Shown: one piece after another, positions 47,988 through 60,200 of the stretch
Layout: each line of letters begins with the position of its first letter
Numbering within the stretch: the first letter of the stretch is position 1
Source: Siphonodentalium dalli
Taxonomy: Eukaryota; Mollusca; Scaphopoda; Gadilida; Siphonodentaliidae
Assembly (NCBI GenBank): GCA_032622095.1
Contig: CP136063.1
Span: forward strand, 186,413,956 to 186,477,955
Length of the DNA: 64,000 nt
Reading direction: 5' to 3'
Notes under the pieces: model-generated
What the model was told of the DNA's origin: nothing
The model's input: the letters and a program-made list of their open reading frames with translations, nothing else
The model's database searches: none
Translations under genes and position numbers: made by a program

Positions 47988-50900
47988 ATGGATCGAACAA
48001 CAATCGAAACTTCAAAACTGAATCCAACTTCAGGTAAATATATTGTCGTGAATTAAAGCAACACTTTAGGTACATGCAAATTGTATTTAAAGTTACGATC
48101 AGCAAAAGGCGGGCGCCGAAGTGTCACGAATTAAAAACAATTTTAACACTTCGGGTACATGTAAATTGAATTATATCTAAAGAAATTATGAACAAATGAC
48201 GGATTCTGATTTTTCTTGAGAATGGAACAGAAAAGAACGCTGCTTGTTGTGGCATTCATGAAAGCGTAAAATAAAGAGCATCTGATTCATTTGTCTGAGG
48301 GAAAAATTACAACAGCTGGAAAATTGCTATAACTTTCCTAGTTAGCCGACCATAGGAAATGTTCAGATGATAAGATCTAAATATTTTTCTCAATAGATAG
48401 GACTCCTTCTATACTTTATTTATATGTCGTCTATTACATGTACATTCCTGCAAATCAATAATAGACAATTCCGATGTACCCTTTTTAACTGACAGTGAGA
48501 ATAATTCAGTATGGAAAGTTTCAAGTTCAAGTTTATTATTAATATCTCTCCTTATCATAATTGACATAAGAGATCATTACAAGTAATAACATATGTGATG
48601 ATATCAATGAATGAGCATGGAAGCAAAAATGTATGATCTTTTTGTTTTGTTATTTAAATGTGATTCCAATTATAATCATGAATGTTGTATCAGTCATCAC
48701 ATATTTCCCCTCCGGATGCACACATACGAGTGTAAGCTCTCGAGGTGGTTAATGCGTTTCAGTAGCGTGTTTGATAAAAAGTGCAAGACCATCATTTATC
48801 TTTTCATGTCCAGAGTTAAATAATTCGTACAACTTAAATTCATTAGGTTTCGTATACAAATATGCATCAATGTACTTTTTGCGTACTTCAGTAAGAGAAT
48901 CGCAGATCAAAATAAAGTGGTATTCATCACCCACTGCATTCCCACACTTATTACAAATTCGTAGCGCAGCATCTGTATTTGTCCATGAGCCTGTTTCAAT
49001 AGGTAGTCTATGATTTCTAGTCCTGAATTTCATAAGTTGTGTTACATTACGAATACTCAATGATGATAAATAATTTGCTCTACCAAATTCTCGTTTGATT
49101 ATTTTATAAAAATCACTCTTACTTGATATTTCGACCTGGCATAGCCACTCATTTATATATATGTCATACACTTTGCGCTTGCAAGCTCCATTAAACCAGG
49201 TATTATCATATATACATTGATATAGCCAATTATCACTCATACCTAGTTCACATAATGTACTTTTTATATTGTTAATCCAATCACATTGAAGTTGGTCTGA
49301 GCCATGCAAATCATACATCAAGGAGTAGATATGATATACTAGTTTGCCTTGTTTTCCAGCGATTAGTCTACCCCAATAACCGAGATATCTTAGTTTAATT
49401 TTTAAATCAATAGGATAGATTCCAAGTTCTCCATACAAAAATATATTGGGGGTCGATTTCTTAAGACGGCAAATAAATTTCAGAAACCAACGTTCAAGTT
49501 TGGTGATAACTGTCAAATTTTCGAAGCCCCAAATTTCCGAACCATATGTGAGTATCGGTACAATTGCCTTCTCATATACTTCCAGTATGCTACATAAATC
49601 TATCTGAGAACTCCGGGCCTTTGATATTAATGCAAACATTGCCTTTTTTGCTGATCTACAGCGTTCGTTTCTTTCATATGCAAATGTTCCCCTTTGGTGA
49701 AAATATGTTCCAAGATATTTATAATGTTTGACAATTTCAAGATTTGTTCCATTTAGTTCAAATATTGGTATCCTCCGCGGTGATCTTCCGAATATGATTA
49801 CTTTACTTTTATCATTGTTAATTTTCAGTTTCCAGTTCAAGCAAAATGTATCAAATATGTTCAGAGATTTTTGTAATCCTTTAGCAGTTGTAGACATTAG
49901 CACGGTATCGTCGGCATACACTAATACAAATAAATGTAGGTAAGTGTCCACCCTTGTTCCTTCTACATCACTGAGATCAATTCCATCACAGCCTCCATTC
50001 TTCATGAAATCTTCCAAATCGTTCAGGTAGAGAGAGAATAAAATAGGAGATAAGTTTTCGCCTTGTCTAACCCCTAAAGAAGTTGAGAAAGTGTTGGAAT
50101 AGACATCGTCGCTAGAAACACAGGACTTAATATTATGATAGATGCTTTTGATAACATTCAAAATGTTTCCTTCGATTCTGTGTGATTTCAATTTCTCCCA
50201 TAATCCATTCCTCCATACTGTATCAAACGCTTTAGATAGGTCTATAAATGCACAAAACAGTTTCTTTTTTCTCATCTTCAAAAGTTTAATAATAATATAC
50301 AGTGTGAAGTAATGGTCTATGGTTGAATAACCCTTTCTAAAACCGGCTTGTGACTCACTCAATAGATCGTTATATTCCAGATATAGGGATATCCGCTCGC
50401 TTAGTATACTTGTGAATAGTTTAGATATACAACTTACTAACGTTATCTTCCTATAATTATTCGGATCCATTATGCCTCCTTTAAGGGTTAAACCATATTG
50501 TCCATATTCGAAAAGCTATTTATAGATCAGTTCCAAATTTTATTTCGCAATATCACACTAGGGCTGTAAATGGATACATATAGAAGTCATATATATTTAT
50601 AAACGTGAACTGATTGAAGGTGCGAATTCCACGTTTCGGCTTTCGATATTTATCTCAAATAAAGTGAGAAATGATTGTTGTGTCTCTCCCTGTGAGGTAT
50701 TGTCTCATATTCTGTCGCTTATATTTGCCGTGAATGTTTTCACCGCATACTGTTACACACCTGTTTGATAATTTTCTGCAACTTGAATTATTTGTGCTTC
50801 CAGATAACACTCCGATTCAGTCTGCCCTCCGGAAGAACACCACGTTCTCCCCAGATAAAATTAGGATACTGGAAGCGGTGTACTCTACGCATAGGTACCC

Positions 50901-52500
50901 ATGCAGAGAAATTAGACAAGAACTGGCGGATAAGTTTAATTTTCCGGAGAGAAAAATCAAGGTACACGTAACAGCGATGACCTATATATATATACCCCGA
51001 TTAATTTCTTGATGCAAATTCGAGATTCGTCACTCAAAGTGTTATCTGTTTTGGTGTTTCTGATATGATGAACTTGAAGAAAACGTTTCTCAAAACATAG
51101 TGATGTAGCTGACGTGCACTGTCACTTCGGTTTTTCTTACGCCTCAACTGACCGCGTCCCAACAGGGAATATCGAGCTATATTTTATAGGGTGTACGGAG
51201 TTTATCTGAGCCCGTGGCCCGGCCCCACCAAATGGCGACATCATTTTTTAAAGTTGGAGAATTTAGGCTCTTCGCCACGAAATATGGATACTTGAAGCAT
51301 AAACACTTTAAAATCTTTGGTTTGAGTTATTGCATTGTTTGTAACATAAACAATTTCAATGCACCAATGCGAGGTTCTACGACATATTTTAGTCGCGCAT
51401 ATGAGGCCCGTTTTATACGTCGAGCCAGACACGGGTCGCGCCAGCCTAATTAGTGTGAAAATGACAAAGTCCAAGATAGCGCGACTGGAGCACGACGTAT
51501 AAAACCAACTGGCGCGTCAGAATTTCTCTGGCACGACCCGACGTGCTACACGTCTGGTACCGACGTGCTACACGTCTGGGGCTCGACGCTGTTTTAGACG
51601 ACGTGCTAAACACGGGTCGCGCTAAGATGATTCAGGGAAAGCCATCCCCCAAGTAGGACCTCTTTGGTGGAGAGCATGCGCAATTTGAAGTTTTTGGCGT
51701 CATTACGTTATCTCTTGAGTCATCCTAGCGCGACCCGTGTCTGGCACGTCGTATAAAACAGCGTCGAGCCACAGACGTGCTAACTATTGGCCGTTGTAAA
51801 TATGCATTGACGGCAATTGTACGGTACTACGGGGACATGCATGTATCGACTGACAAAGGACGTTTCGCGAAAGTTGGGAATAAATATATTGCAGAGATAT
51901 ATATATTCGAAGGCTCAAGGGAAATGAATGACAAGATCCCGATTTTGAAACCAACGAAAGCATAAATTATGAGATTCATGCACTGTATAGAGGGCCAGTT
52001 TATAGTGCATTGTCAGAGGACACTATCGCGGAAATGATTATAGCAGACGGCAGTTTGTATCAGAAATGCTAAAATTGTTCGAAATATACGATTACAGCAC
52101 GTGCCAGCTGGCTCGACGTATAAATCAAACAAACGTAACACGAGCCAGAGACGCGCCAATGTCGAGCCAGGCGAAGATAGCGCGACCCGTGTTTGGCGCG
52201 ACGTATAAAACGGATTTAGCAAAGAGAATGAACGGTTACCTTCTTTCATGCATATAGTTAATATCACACCCATGTGTATACACTGTTCAACTTCTTATGG
52301 GACTTGAAGAACCATTTTCCCTTTCTTGTATTTATGAATGTTTCCTTTTTATTCAGATCTGGTTCCAAAACAGGAGACAAAAAGAGAAACGAGAACGATT
52401 AATTAAAACAGCATCGGCCCTCGCAGCAAGCTCAACATTGCACACAAAAATTGCCTCACAACAACGCCACCATGTGGGCCGCTTACTTCGCCAATACTGA
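47988..52500 (+). CDS. Homeobox gene copy 1 (divergent paired-like), tail frameshifted
   Basis: Exons 47988-48033 (46 nt, phase 1), 50804-50961 (158 nt) and 52357-52500 join to 115 residues. The homeodomain is residues 23-82: F8, L16, Y20, Y25, W48, F49, Q50, N51, R53, K55, K57, so DNA binding should be intact. The intron between homeodomain positions 46 and 47 is typical of PRD-class genes. Helix 3 reads WFQNRRQKEKRER: Gln50 is Antp/PRD-like, while RQKEKR is otherwise typical of POU homeodomains, and no POU-specific domain is present. After homeodomain and linker, one base is missing near 52441-52455 relative to copy 2, so translation stops at 52500 and the Ser/Pro/Tyr-rich tail (still open in another frame to 52880) is lost. 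Intron 1 carries a LINE and intron 2 an 809-bp insertion. It is a transcription factor by family; target and orthologue unknown. Confidence 0.8.
48519..50484 (-). mobile_element. 5'-truncated non-LTR retrotransposon in intron 1 of homeobox copy 1
   Basis: Absent from copy 2, whose empty site reads GTATAGAAAGGGTTAAACC at about 61333. The insert carries the RT ORF below and a 3' part ending in TTGAACTTGAAAC on its own strand. There is no endonuclease domain and no long target duplication, as expected for a truncated insertion. It is antisense to the host gene. Confidence 0.8.
48749..50470 (-). CDS. Reverse transcriptase of the intron-1 LINE (N-terminally truncated)
   Basis: 573 codons, no internal stop. 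RT motifs in order: DPNNYRKITLVSCISKLF at the start, FIDLSKAFDTVW (about 75-86), GVRQGENLSPILFSLYLNDL (about 133-152), catalytic YADD (185-188). The C-terminal part has CNKCGNAVGDEYHF...C, a Cys/His pattern common downstream of RT in Jockey/CR1/I-type LINEs. The endonuclease is missing. The open frame means a recent insertion. Exact clade not assigned. Confidence 0.85.
   Translation of the reverse strand: MDPNNYRKITLVSCISKLFTSILSERISLYLEYNDLLSESQAGFRKGYSTIDHYFTLYIIIKLLKMRKKKLFCAFIDLSKAFDTVWRNGLWEKLKSHRIEGNILNVIKSIYHNIKSCVSSDDVYSNTFSTSLGVRQGENLSPILFSLYLNDLEDFMKNGGCDGIDLSDVEGTRVDTYLHLFVLVYADDTVLMSTTAKGLQKSLNIFDTFCLNWKLKINNDKSKVIIFGRSPRRIPIFELNGTNLEIVKHYKYLGTYFHQRGTFAYERNERCRSAKKAMFALISKARSSQIDLCSILEVYEKAIVPILTYGSEIWGFENLTVITKLERWFLKFICRLKKSTPNIFLYGELGIYPIDLKIKLRYLGYWGRLIAGKQGKLVYHIYSLMYDLHGSDQLQCDWINNIKSTLCELGMSDNWLYQCIYDNTWFNGACKRKVYDIYINEWLCQVEISSKSDFYKIIKREFGRANYLSSLSIRNVTQLMKFRTRNHRLPIETGSWTNTDAALRICNKCGNAVGDEYHFILICDSLTEVRKKYIDAYLYTKPNEFKLYELFNSGHEKINDGLALFIKHATETH
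50804..50961 (+). CDS. Homeobox copy 1 exon 2 (homeodomain helices 1-2)
   Basis: The acceptor is TTGTGCTTCCAG and the donor is ATCAAG before GTACAC. With the carried G it begins DNTPIQSALRKNTTFSPDKI and ends FNFPERKIK, with no stop. The length equals that of copy 2 exon 2 (158 nt), and the homeodomain consensus residues are all present. Confidence 0.85.
51405..52213. mobile_element. 809-bp terminal-inverted-repeat insertion in intron 2 of homeobox copy 1
   Basis: Copy 2 gives the empty site (CGCATATGATTTAGC at 62156). The left end GGCCCGTTTTATACGTCGAG and right end CGCGACGTATAAAACGG are inverted, followed inward by (C/A)ACACGGGTCGCGC in both arms. Internally the motif ACGTGCTACACGTCTGG and the GACGTATAAAAC / GTTTTATACGTC ends repeat, so it may be several nested units. 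Any target duplication is at most one or two bases. The 62-codon ORF inside has no motif. Confidence 0.75.
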
Positions 52501-52880
52501 ATGCTACATGTACCTCTTACAGCCAGCATCACCTCACACAACAATATTCGGTGCACGCGAACTGCAACACGAGCACGTTACCAAAATGCTTGGTACCTTG
52601 TTGCTTGGCACCTTGCTGCAAGCCCTTAATGTCTCCGGAATGTTTGCAACGAGACAATACTTGGTCTACAAGTCCATACACTCACGGTGCCATGTTTTCA
52701 ACAGCCAGTCCAGTCTGGCACAGCCCTCACATGGCATATCCATACGTCGGATTTAACGGGCACCAACCTATGGCACATTATTTCAATGACCACCAATCTC
52801 TTCGTTCCTCGCCACAAGATGGTGGGACCATCCTACACGGGAAACATTTTCTTGGACTTCCGATGCCGTTGAATTTATAG
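52357..52880 (+). CDS. Homeobox copy 1 exon 3 (helix 3, frameshift, displaced tail)
   Basis: Begins ATCTGGTTCCAAAACAGG after TTTATTCAG. The frame encodes IWFQNRRQKEKRERLIKTAS and ALAASSTL, then diverges from copy 2 and stops at 52500. In the other frame the tail matches copy 2 to the shared end HFLGLPMPLNL and stop at 52878-52880. Copy 1 also has a 15-base in-frame insertion in the tail (VPCCLAPCC against APCC). Confidence 0.75.
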
Positions 52881-53018
52881 ATTACAGATGGAACAACCTT
52901 AGTGAATGACAATATTGTTGGATTCCATTCATGTCTTTTTGAAGTGCTATATTATTGTTTGTTTGTTTGTTGTTGTTGTTGGTTGGTGTTGTTTTGTTAT
53001 TGGATCGAAGGCTGAATG

Positions 53019-53024
53019 AATAAA
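53019..53024 (+). terminator. Polyadenylation signal, homeobox copy 1
   Basis: AATAAA about 140 bases after the shared tail stop codon; kept at the matching place in copy 2 (62939-62944). A TTGTTGTTG-rich stretch precedes it in both. Confidence 0.6.
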
Positions 53025-53180
53025 TAACAAATATCAAAACTTAAATGTGTGTTATGACAAAACGAACTATTGGTTCTCCCATTCAGTTATAAAAAGAGAC
53101 AGTGGAATTGTCTATGAATAATCTGGAGGGGTGTTCAGGAAGAATAAAAGTGCAGAAGGAGTCCGATTTATTGGAGGAAA

Positions 53181-53244
53181 ATGATCAGATAATAAGTTCA
53201 ACAAACGACCTATGGACGATTGTTGAACTTATAATCTGAACATT
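53181..53244. repeat. Conserved hairpin in the 3' flank of homeobox copy 1
   Basis: ATGATCAGATAATAAGTTCA and TGAACTTATAATCTGAACAT are inverted around AACGACCTATGGACGA. The same hairpin is at 63120-63181 in unit 2. Half-copies (TTCAGATAATAAGTTCAA) occur at 7806 and, diverged, at 48363 and 61173. Confidence 0.7.
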
Positions 53245-53879
53245 TTATATGGGAACTTCTCGTTAATGAGTATTCAATATTATAGAAAGGGCTAAAACAA
53301 TGGACTTGTTATGGCGTTGAGAAATAATCACAATTTGTATCCAAATGCATCATTATCGATGAAAAGAAAACATATTGTTTTGTGCTGCCATGCAGTCAAA
53401 TGTCCTCCCGAAGGCCTTTGGGAAATGAGTAAAAAGAAGGATGTGCACTGGGATTTTGGTTGGTTGTTATGTACACGGGCTTTGTCAGTTCTAAGGTGAA
53501 GAAAAAAACCACTCGGCGGGTGACAAATCAACTGCATGAATTAGAAACGACACACTTGCGAATAAAGAGACCCTCCCTAAAAATGTGTTGATATCCTGGC
53601 ACGGAATCGCTGCGCACGGAACAGAACCATATCCGCCATTGCTAGAATCATATGACCAATGACGTTGCTATAGGGTTTTTGGTCAACGTGAAATTGCCAA
53701 CTACAACCCACTTGAATCAGGCAGAGAAGTTCGGACAATGCCTTATGCACCCCTTTCTTTGAAACTTTTCCAAGTGCTGGCGCAACCTTTCCAAGTTTGG
53801 ACATTTTCCAAATGGGGGCCATTTTAGAAAAACAACTTTTGACCGAAAGTAGAAAGAAACATTATTTATTTCAGTTAGT

Positions 53880-54840
53880 CTGGGCGTTGACAAGTTACAT
53901 CAGAAATAATACGCATTAAAACCTATTGAGAATATTTCAAGCCTTGGACAGTGTTTTTAATTAAGATTGTAAAGGAAAAGTTATGGGATTGTAAACACAG
54001 ATTAATGATGCTGTTTGTAACCATTTGATCTCTGTTGTAACTGGTTGATCATAGTGCTTCCAGAAAAGGCTCAGTATAACATTCAGCATCAACAGACAAT
54101 TTCTCCATACTTAAATTTATATATGTTTACATGAAATTGAATTGTGGTCCCCTCGTTACCCCTCACAAACAAGGGTACTTGCTTTGCTGTCAGTGAAAAT
54201 CTTGAGCCTTTTCAAATATTGTGCAAACTGCGGTACTTCTTGCATCGAGAACTGTATTTAAATATTTTTAAAAACCCTGAAACTTATTTCATGATATTTG
54301 GGTTATTTGTGCAACAACTTTTTGTGGTCAGAAATCTAGCAATCTAGCATTTTTTTCTTAGATCAAGCTGGAAAATCGGTCGCGATTGTCGCCCATGTTG
54401 GGGGCAGAACCCGCGCCAACATCGTCTAGCTAGCCCAGACTGCGGTGATCTTATCCAGGACCTAACCACCTCGATCGGCAACGGGACATCCTTTAAAATA
54501 AATCCCTTTCACTGAGAGTTGGGAAGCGTATCAGTCTGTATGAATCTGGATTCGAATATTGACACAGAATGGATGTACAATTTTATTGGAACAGCACAAT
54601 TCTCTTCCTCTTAAATTGTATATGTGGCCATACTGGTACTGGCGAATATAGATTAAGATGTATGAAGACACGGACTCAGTATGCGTGTTCATTGCATAAA
54701 ATGAGATTGCTTCAGTGGGCATGAACAAATTCACAATGGCGTTGTGCATGTGCTGTCAATTTTGATCCAAAATTAATTAAAATACCTGTTCTGGGCAAGT
54801 TTATTTACCCTGCACCCCACCGGAGTGTTTCACATTACTT
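53880..54840. other. Junction between the two duplication units
   Basis: No gene. The segment ends with CACCGGAGTGTTTCACATTA (54820-54840), a block also seen at 34260, 34748 and 37692, so unit 2 starts next to a dispersed repeat that could have mediated the duplication. Confidence 0.4.
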
Positions 54841-57249
54841 TAATATCTGGTTGTAGTTGTCAAATGAAGATTTAAACCAAGTGGGTTTTTTAACCGGGTA
54901 TAAACTTGAGAATATCAGACCACACATTCCACGTATATTTTTATGCACTTAAATTATTGACCCTGGAACATATGACACTGTTGAAAGCGAGCAGTTTCTG
55001 TAAAATGACCCAAGGCATTCGTGGTGGTTAATGTACAAAATTATATAAAAGTCTTTAAAAAATCAGAACTAAGAAGAACATGATGAAACACAATAAAACA
55101 TATCTCACAAAACATTTTAGCCTGAATATGATTTGAATAATATTTTTCAATGAATTGAAGTTTTCAAATGTCTACCGGTAATGTGTCCACAGCCATGACT
55201 GTTATATGCAGTTTATTTGCCAACAAAAGTAACGTAGCGATTGTATAGTAGGTGTGACATCTTATTATGGTGGAGTTTGGTGACAATTGGTCGTCATAAT
55301 TACCATGCTATAGCTGCATGTTTATCCACTTATACATTAATTTCATGCGTATTATGGCAGGTCCTCGATTGCGTTTTTTATTTTGCAACCGTTATTTGAA
55401 CTCATAATTCCTCTAAAATGTGGACCGGTGAATGTGTGTCCGAACTGCTGGGGGGGGGTGCAGTTCGTTGGATTGTCCAGCTTTGTAGACGCATTGTGTG
55501 AAAGCGCAGCGGGCGACATGGCTAACCATGGCATAGTAATTATGGTGACCAAATTGTTACCAAACTCCACCATGATAAGATGTCACACCTACAGTGCCAT
55601 CATTACTGTAGTACGTGTGTCCGCAGCCATGTTTACATAACAGCGGTTGTGACATGTCAAATCTCATTATTGGAAAGTCATTAATAAATTAAAATAAAGA
55701 ACAAAACCAATCTATGTTCTCATTTACTTGTTGGTGATGGTTATCTTGCATACTTTTATGTTATTTGCACGAACTCACTTCGCTTGAGTCCTTTTAAAGC
55801 GTCATATGAAATTCAAGCCTAAATTAAAATTGGATTTTATAAGCTCATTTACTTTACTTTTATGGCATGAAAAATATATAAAATTTCACTGTTTTCAGGT
55901 ACCAAGAAGTTCTGTAAAATATATTTTTTTCAAAAGTTCATATACCCATGATATCATATCTCAAGATCATGAGACGAGACTTAATTAATCCTTATTTATG
56001 AAATTTAATGATTATTTTCATTAAGAAAGGCAACTACCCGTAATTAATTTTCAATATTTGAGGATTTTCATGCCATGCCTATTGATCAATGAGCAATTGG
56101 GCTGAGATGAGTTGTGGGTCATATGGGTTCATAACCAAGTTAAAGCTGACCACCATATCTCTTAACACTGTGGCCTAAATCCTGTTGATTGCTCCCAGCT
56201 TGAGTGGGTCACACTGCATATCAACATTTGTTTTAATTTGGTTTAAAAATTTGTGACTGCTTTATTCTTCATTATAATATATGGGGGTATGATGCTATGT
56301 TATGCAATTAAACATCTAACTCAACATTATGATACAAATGAAGCCTCCTCTCACAGAGCCAAGGCAATAAGCTATTTGGTTATTGGAGTATTGTGTGAAA
56401 TTAGTAATTAATCTAGCAGTTCTTGGTACCGAAAGGGGCAAAAAATAAAACGTTAAATTTTCAACATCTCAAATGTATTTAAATCCATTGTTTTTGTTGT
56501 CTACATACAATGAAGATGATGATATGGGAAATTCAAGATTATTTTGCCAGATAGATCCAGATAAATTCTTTGTTAAAAATCTATTGCCATTTTTGGCTGC
56601 ATTTATGCAAATCGTGCGTGTCCCCCTTAACGAAATAACGGACATATTAGAGTTATCTCTCATTTTTTTAAAACATAAACATTGGCTACGAGATGGCTGA
56701 TGTCATATTATGCCGCAAATATCAAACGGATGGTTAATTTCGATGGTTAGATATCGGCTTTCAAACGGGGAACTTTTAATTACTCATTTTAAATTTTGTC
56801 AGGATAAAAAAAAATCCAAAGTTTGTCTCTGATAAAGAGGGTCCATGATTTCGTTTCCAAAAGCAGTGAAAAATAAAGAGCGTTCCAAATCGTGATCGGT
56901 TGTACTCGTTTTCAACATAAAACCGATGCTTGTGCCATATATATACAGATGATGCTGGTGTCTTGTTTTCTTTTGCCTGGTAAGGAAAGTTTGACGAATT
57001 TGGTGTCAAATGCGATGAAGCATCACACCAATAACAGTGCGCTTCTCGTCTTCAACATTAATAGGCGTAGATCACGACCGGGTATTGGATCATCCTACCA
57101 TAATTCGCAGTTCAAATAAGACAATAATTAGCATGGTACTATTTTGTTCACACGACAGCAGCGTATTAACAGTTAAGCTATGAATATAATTAATAAATCA
57201 CTAACTTTTTCACACTCCAGAAGTGAATGTTAACACTCTTTACACCTGG

Positions 57250-60200
57250 ATATATATATATATCTTTATTGTCCTCCATTCACGGAGAGATATATACAGA
57301 CAATTTAGGTTAACAAAGTTTTGACGTATATACAAAGCATGTAGTTCACAATTATGAAATCAATGAGAACAAAAAGACAAACAAACAAACTCCAACGTTG
57401 CATAATTATATATGGCAACAACATAGTTACAATGTCCTTAGACCCTTTGTTCGACTTGCTTACGACCCACATGTCAACGAACACCATGTATTCCAAGAGA
57501 AATAAATCTACGTTCAACGAACCGACTGTGGCCCTCGATTCACGACACAGAATGTACGTGAACCAATGGCCAACGTCACCGTTATAGCGAAATCAATCAA
57601 TGAGTCACGGGCCAACTCAGCATAACAGTATATACACATATGAATATAAATACTTGTTTACATATGTATGTTATGTTCTGTCCTCTACATTTGCCCAACT
57701 AATGTGTCGAATGTCTGCCACAAGCGTTCTGATGCTTTAGCAAAGAAACGAATGAACTGGCTGTGGTTTTCAACATGGGCCAGAATATTTGGTGACGGAC
57801 AACCAAAGAACGTGGCAAGTAATTCTGATTCGGTCAGACTATCAATGTGAATGAAACAGATCACGCCAAAGTGATTTATGATGTGGTACCAGATATCGTT
57901 ACGAATATTTGACAACGATGTGTCATTGCAGTATAAAAAAACATGGTTTACCAACAACGAAAATCTGGTACCACATAATTTGCAGATATCTGGTTCATCG
58001 TAGGCTGTCTTAGCAAGTAATTTTGCACATAACATGAATGTTGCTTTGTCTTTTGGGAAGGTTCGACAAGCGGACCATATATGTGACATAGTCAGTGTAC
58101 AATGTGCTTTAGAGAAACATTCAAGCTTAACATCATTCAGCACTCTGAGTCTCCACTGCGACAGCTCACTTGCATCAACGGAAGACTTAGATATGTGTTT
58201 CCACGTGTATTTTGATGGAACAATACCATTTTGCAAATATTCTGATAAATTAGACTCCAAGCCATATTTAATAAGAATTTTCGATATATCTGAGATAAAA
58301 GTGTTCCCTGCAGTGGGCCTTCGCAGTATTGACTCGTGCAGACGAAATATAAAAACATGCTTGCTTGTTTTCTGAAGATTAAGTCGGCACATAGAACCAA
58401 CAAAGCTTAATTTGCGTTTTTCTATTTGTGATTCCAGTGATTTGCTGCCGATTAAACCTAAAGCAATATCAGTCCTTGTTCGGTATGGCAGACCTTGCAT
58501 ATTTTTGACACAAAATCGGTGAATTCGCTCAAGTTTTAAGCGATCCTTCTCAGAAATGCCCCACAAAAGTTCACAACCAAAGAGACCTGCTGGGAGTACC
58601 ATTGATTGGTAAATTTTCGATGAGCTTTGTGGCGTGATCCCACCAGCATAAAGGCCGCATTTTGTTAATTGGAAGTATGTGCTCCTAGTTTTACTCACAA
58701 TGTGTTCTGTAAGCTCGTTGTTGAAATTAAATTTGGAGACAGGTATTCCAAGGTGAGTTGTCGAAATGACTTCGTTTATCTCTGAATTACCCATAGGCCA
58801 GATTCTGGATGATTTTTGGTAATCATGTTTCGATTCATTGAATGCGATTATCATTGTCTTCGATTCATTGTACTTGAATCGCCAGACTTTGCTATAGTTG
58901 TAACATAATTCACACATTCTTTTAATCCCCGTCTCCGACAGTGAGAGCAGTAACATATCGTCGGCCTGGGTTGGGGCAGAGCAATCAATATGACCGATGC
59001 GTAATCCAAAGTTAGACATTTCAAGTGAACGAATGAGATCGTCAATATACAACATATAGTACAGAGGTGACAATATTCCTCCTTGAACGGTTCCTTTGTG
59101 AATTTGGATCCATTTTGATAAGATTCCGTCGTACCTCACAGTGCATTGGATGCCAGAGAGAAGGCAATTCAATAATCGCCATATTTTGCCGTGAAACCCC
59201 CTCAAAGCTAGTTTGTACAGAAGGCCATCGATCCAGACTGAATCGAAGGCCTTCTGTACATCAAGGAAACATGCAAAAAGCTTGCTATGTTTTTCGGCAG
59301 TGTAGTGGATACACTCTTGTAAAAGATATGATACCATATTGCAATTGTCCCCTCTCTGGAATCCATGCTGCAACGGATGAACTCTAATCATGTTTGGGGC
59401 ATTATCCTCCAGGCGAATATGCACCACTTTCTCAAACAGTTTGTAGATAACTGGAAGGATCGTAATTGCCCTATAGCTATTGAACTGGTCTCTAGGCTTA
59501 ATGCCTCCTTTGTAAAGGGGTACAATGATCCCACGTTTGGCCGCTATAGGAATATGTTCTAGCTCAAATATTGCAGAGAATAATGTGGATAAGCACTGGA
59601 TCAAATGCTGACCACCGTATATTAGGTGTTCATAATTAATGTAATCATAACCATGGGCCTTGTTCATACTCAAATGGGACAATGCACCCGATATTTCGTT
59701 CGTTGTAGTACAATAACTGAGACGAGAGTCAATTTCTGAAACCAGTGAACTTTGTTTCAGGCGATCCGTCTTTCTTGTAACGAGCGCCAACATTTCCGAG
59801 TCGAAATAGGTATCAGTGTAGTCTGTGTTATACAGTTTCTGAAAATAGTTTGCCCACGCTCCACTGATTTCCATTTTGTCTCGGAGAACGTTGTCATCGA
59901 CACGAAAGAATGATGCGTCGAATCGGGATTTACGCCTAGCGTTGAATAGTTTATAGAACATGTGTTGGTCAATTTCTGAACATTTATCGACGTTTGTATC
60001 GTAACTACTTAAAAATGTCTCAGATGCCCTTCTGTGTTCGCGACGAAAATCCCGTTTCGATGCCTTGTAACGAACATAGGAAGGGTCATCAGAACTTCTC
60101 GGCCTTCCGTTTGATATCCAAACTCTGCGACATGCACGCATTTCGTAATGCAGACATTTTAGAACCTCACTCCAATATGGCTTGATGTGCTTTGAGTATT

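Larger units (their letters stand above)
37245..53880 (+). repeat. Segmental duplication unit 1 (homeobox copy 1 locus)
   Basis: The order TGTAGTTGTCGAATGG, TTGAAAGCGAGCAG, CGAAATAACGGACA, AATCCAAAGATTGTCTCTGA, the gene and its 3' flank recurs from about 54845 to 63840. Unit 1 is longer because of the insertions at about 38460-47467, 48519-50484 and 51405-52213. Confidence 0.85.

Noticed and set aside
52357-52400. POU-family gene, because of RRQKEKR after WFQN
   Set aside because: Position 50 is Gln rather than Cys and no POU-specific domain is present in any upstream exon; the 46/47 intron fits PRD-class genes better.
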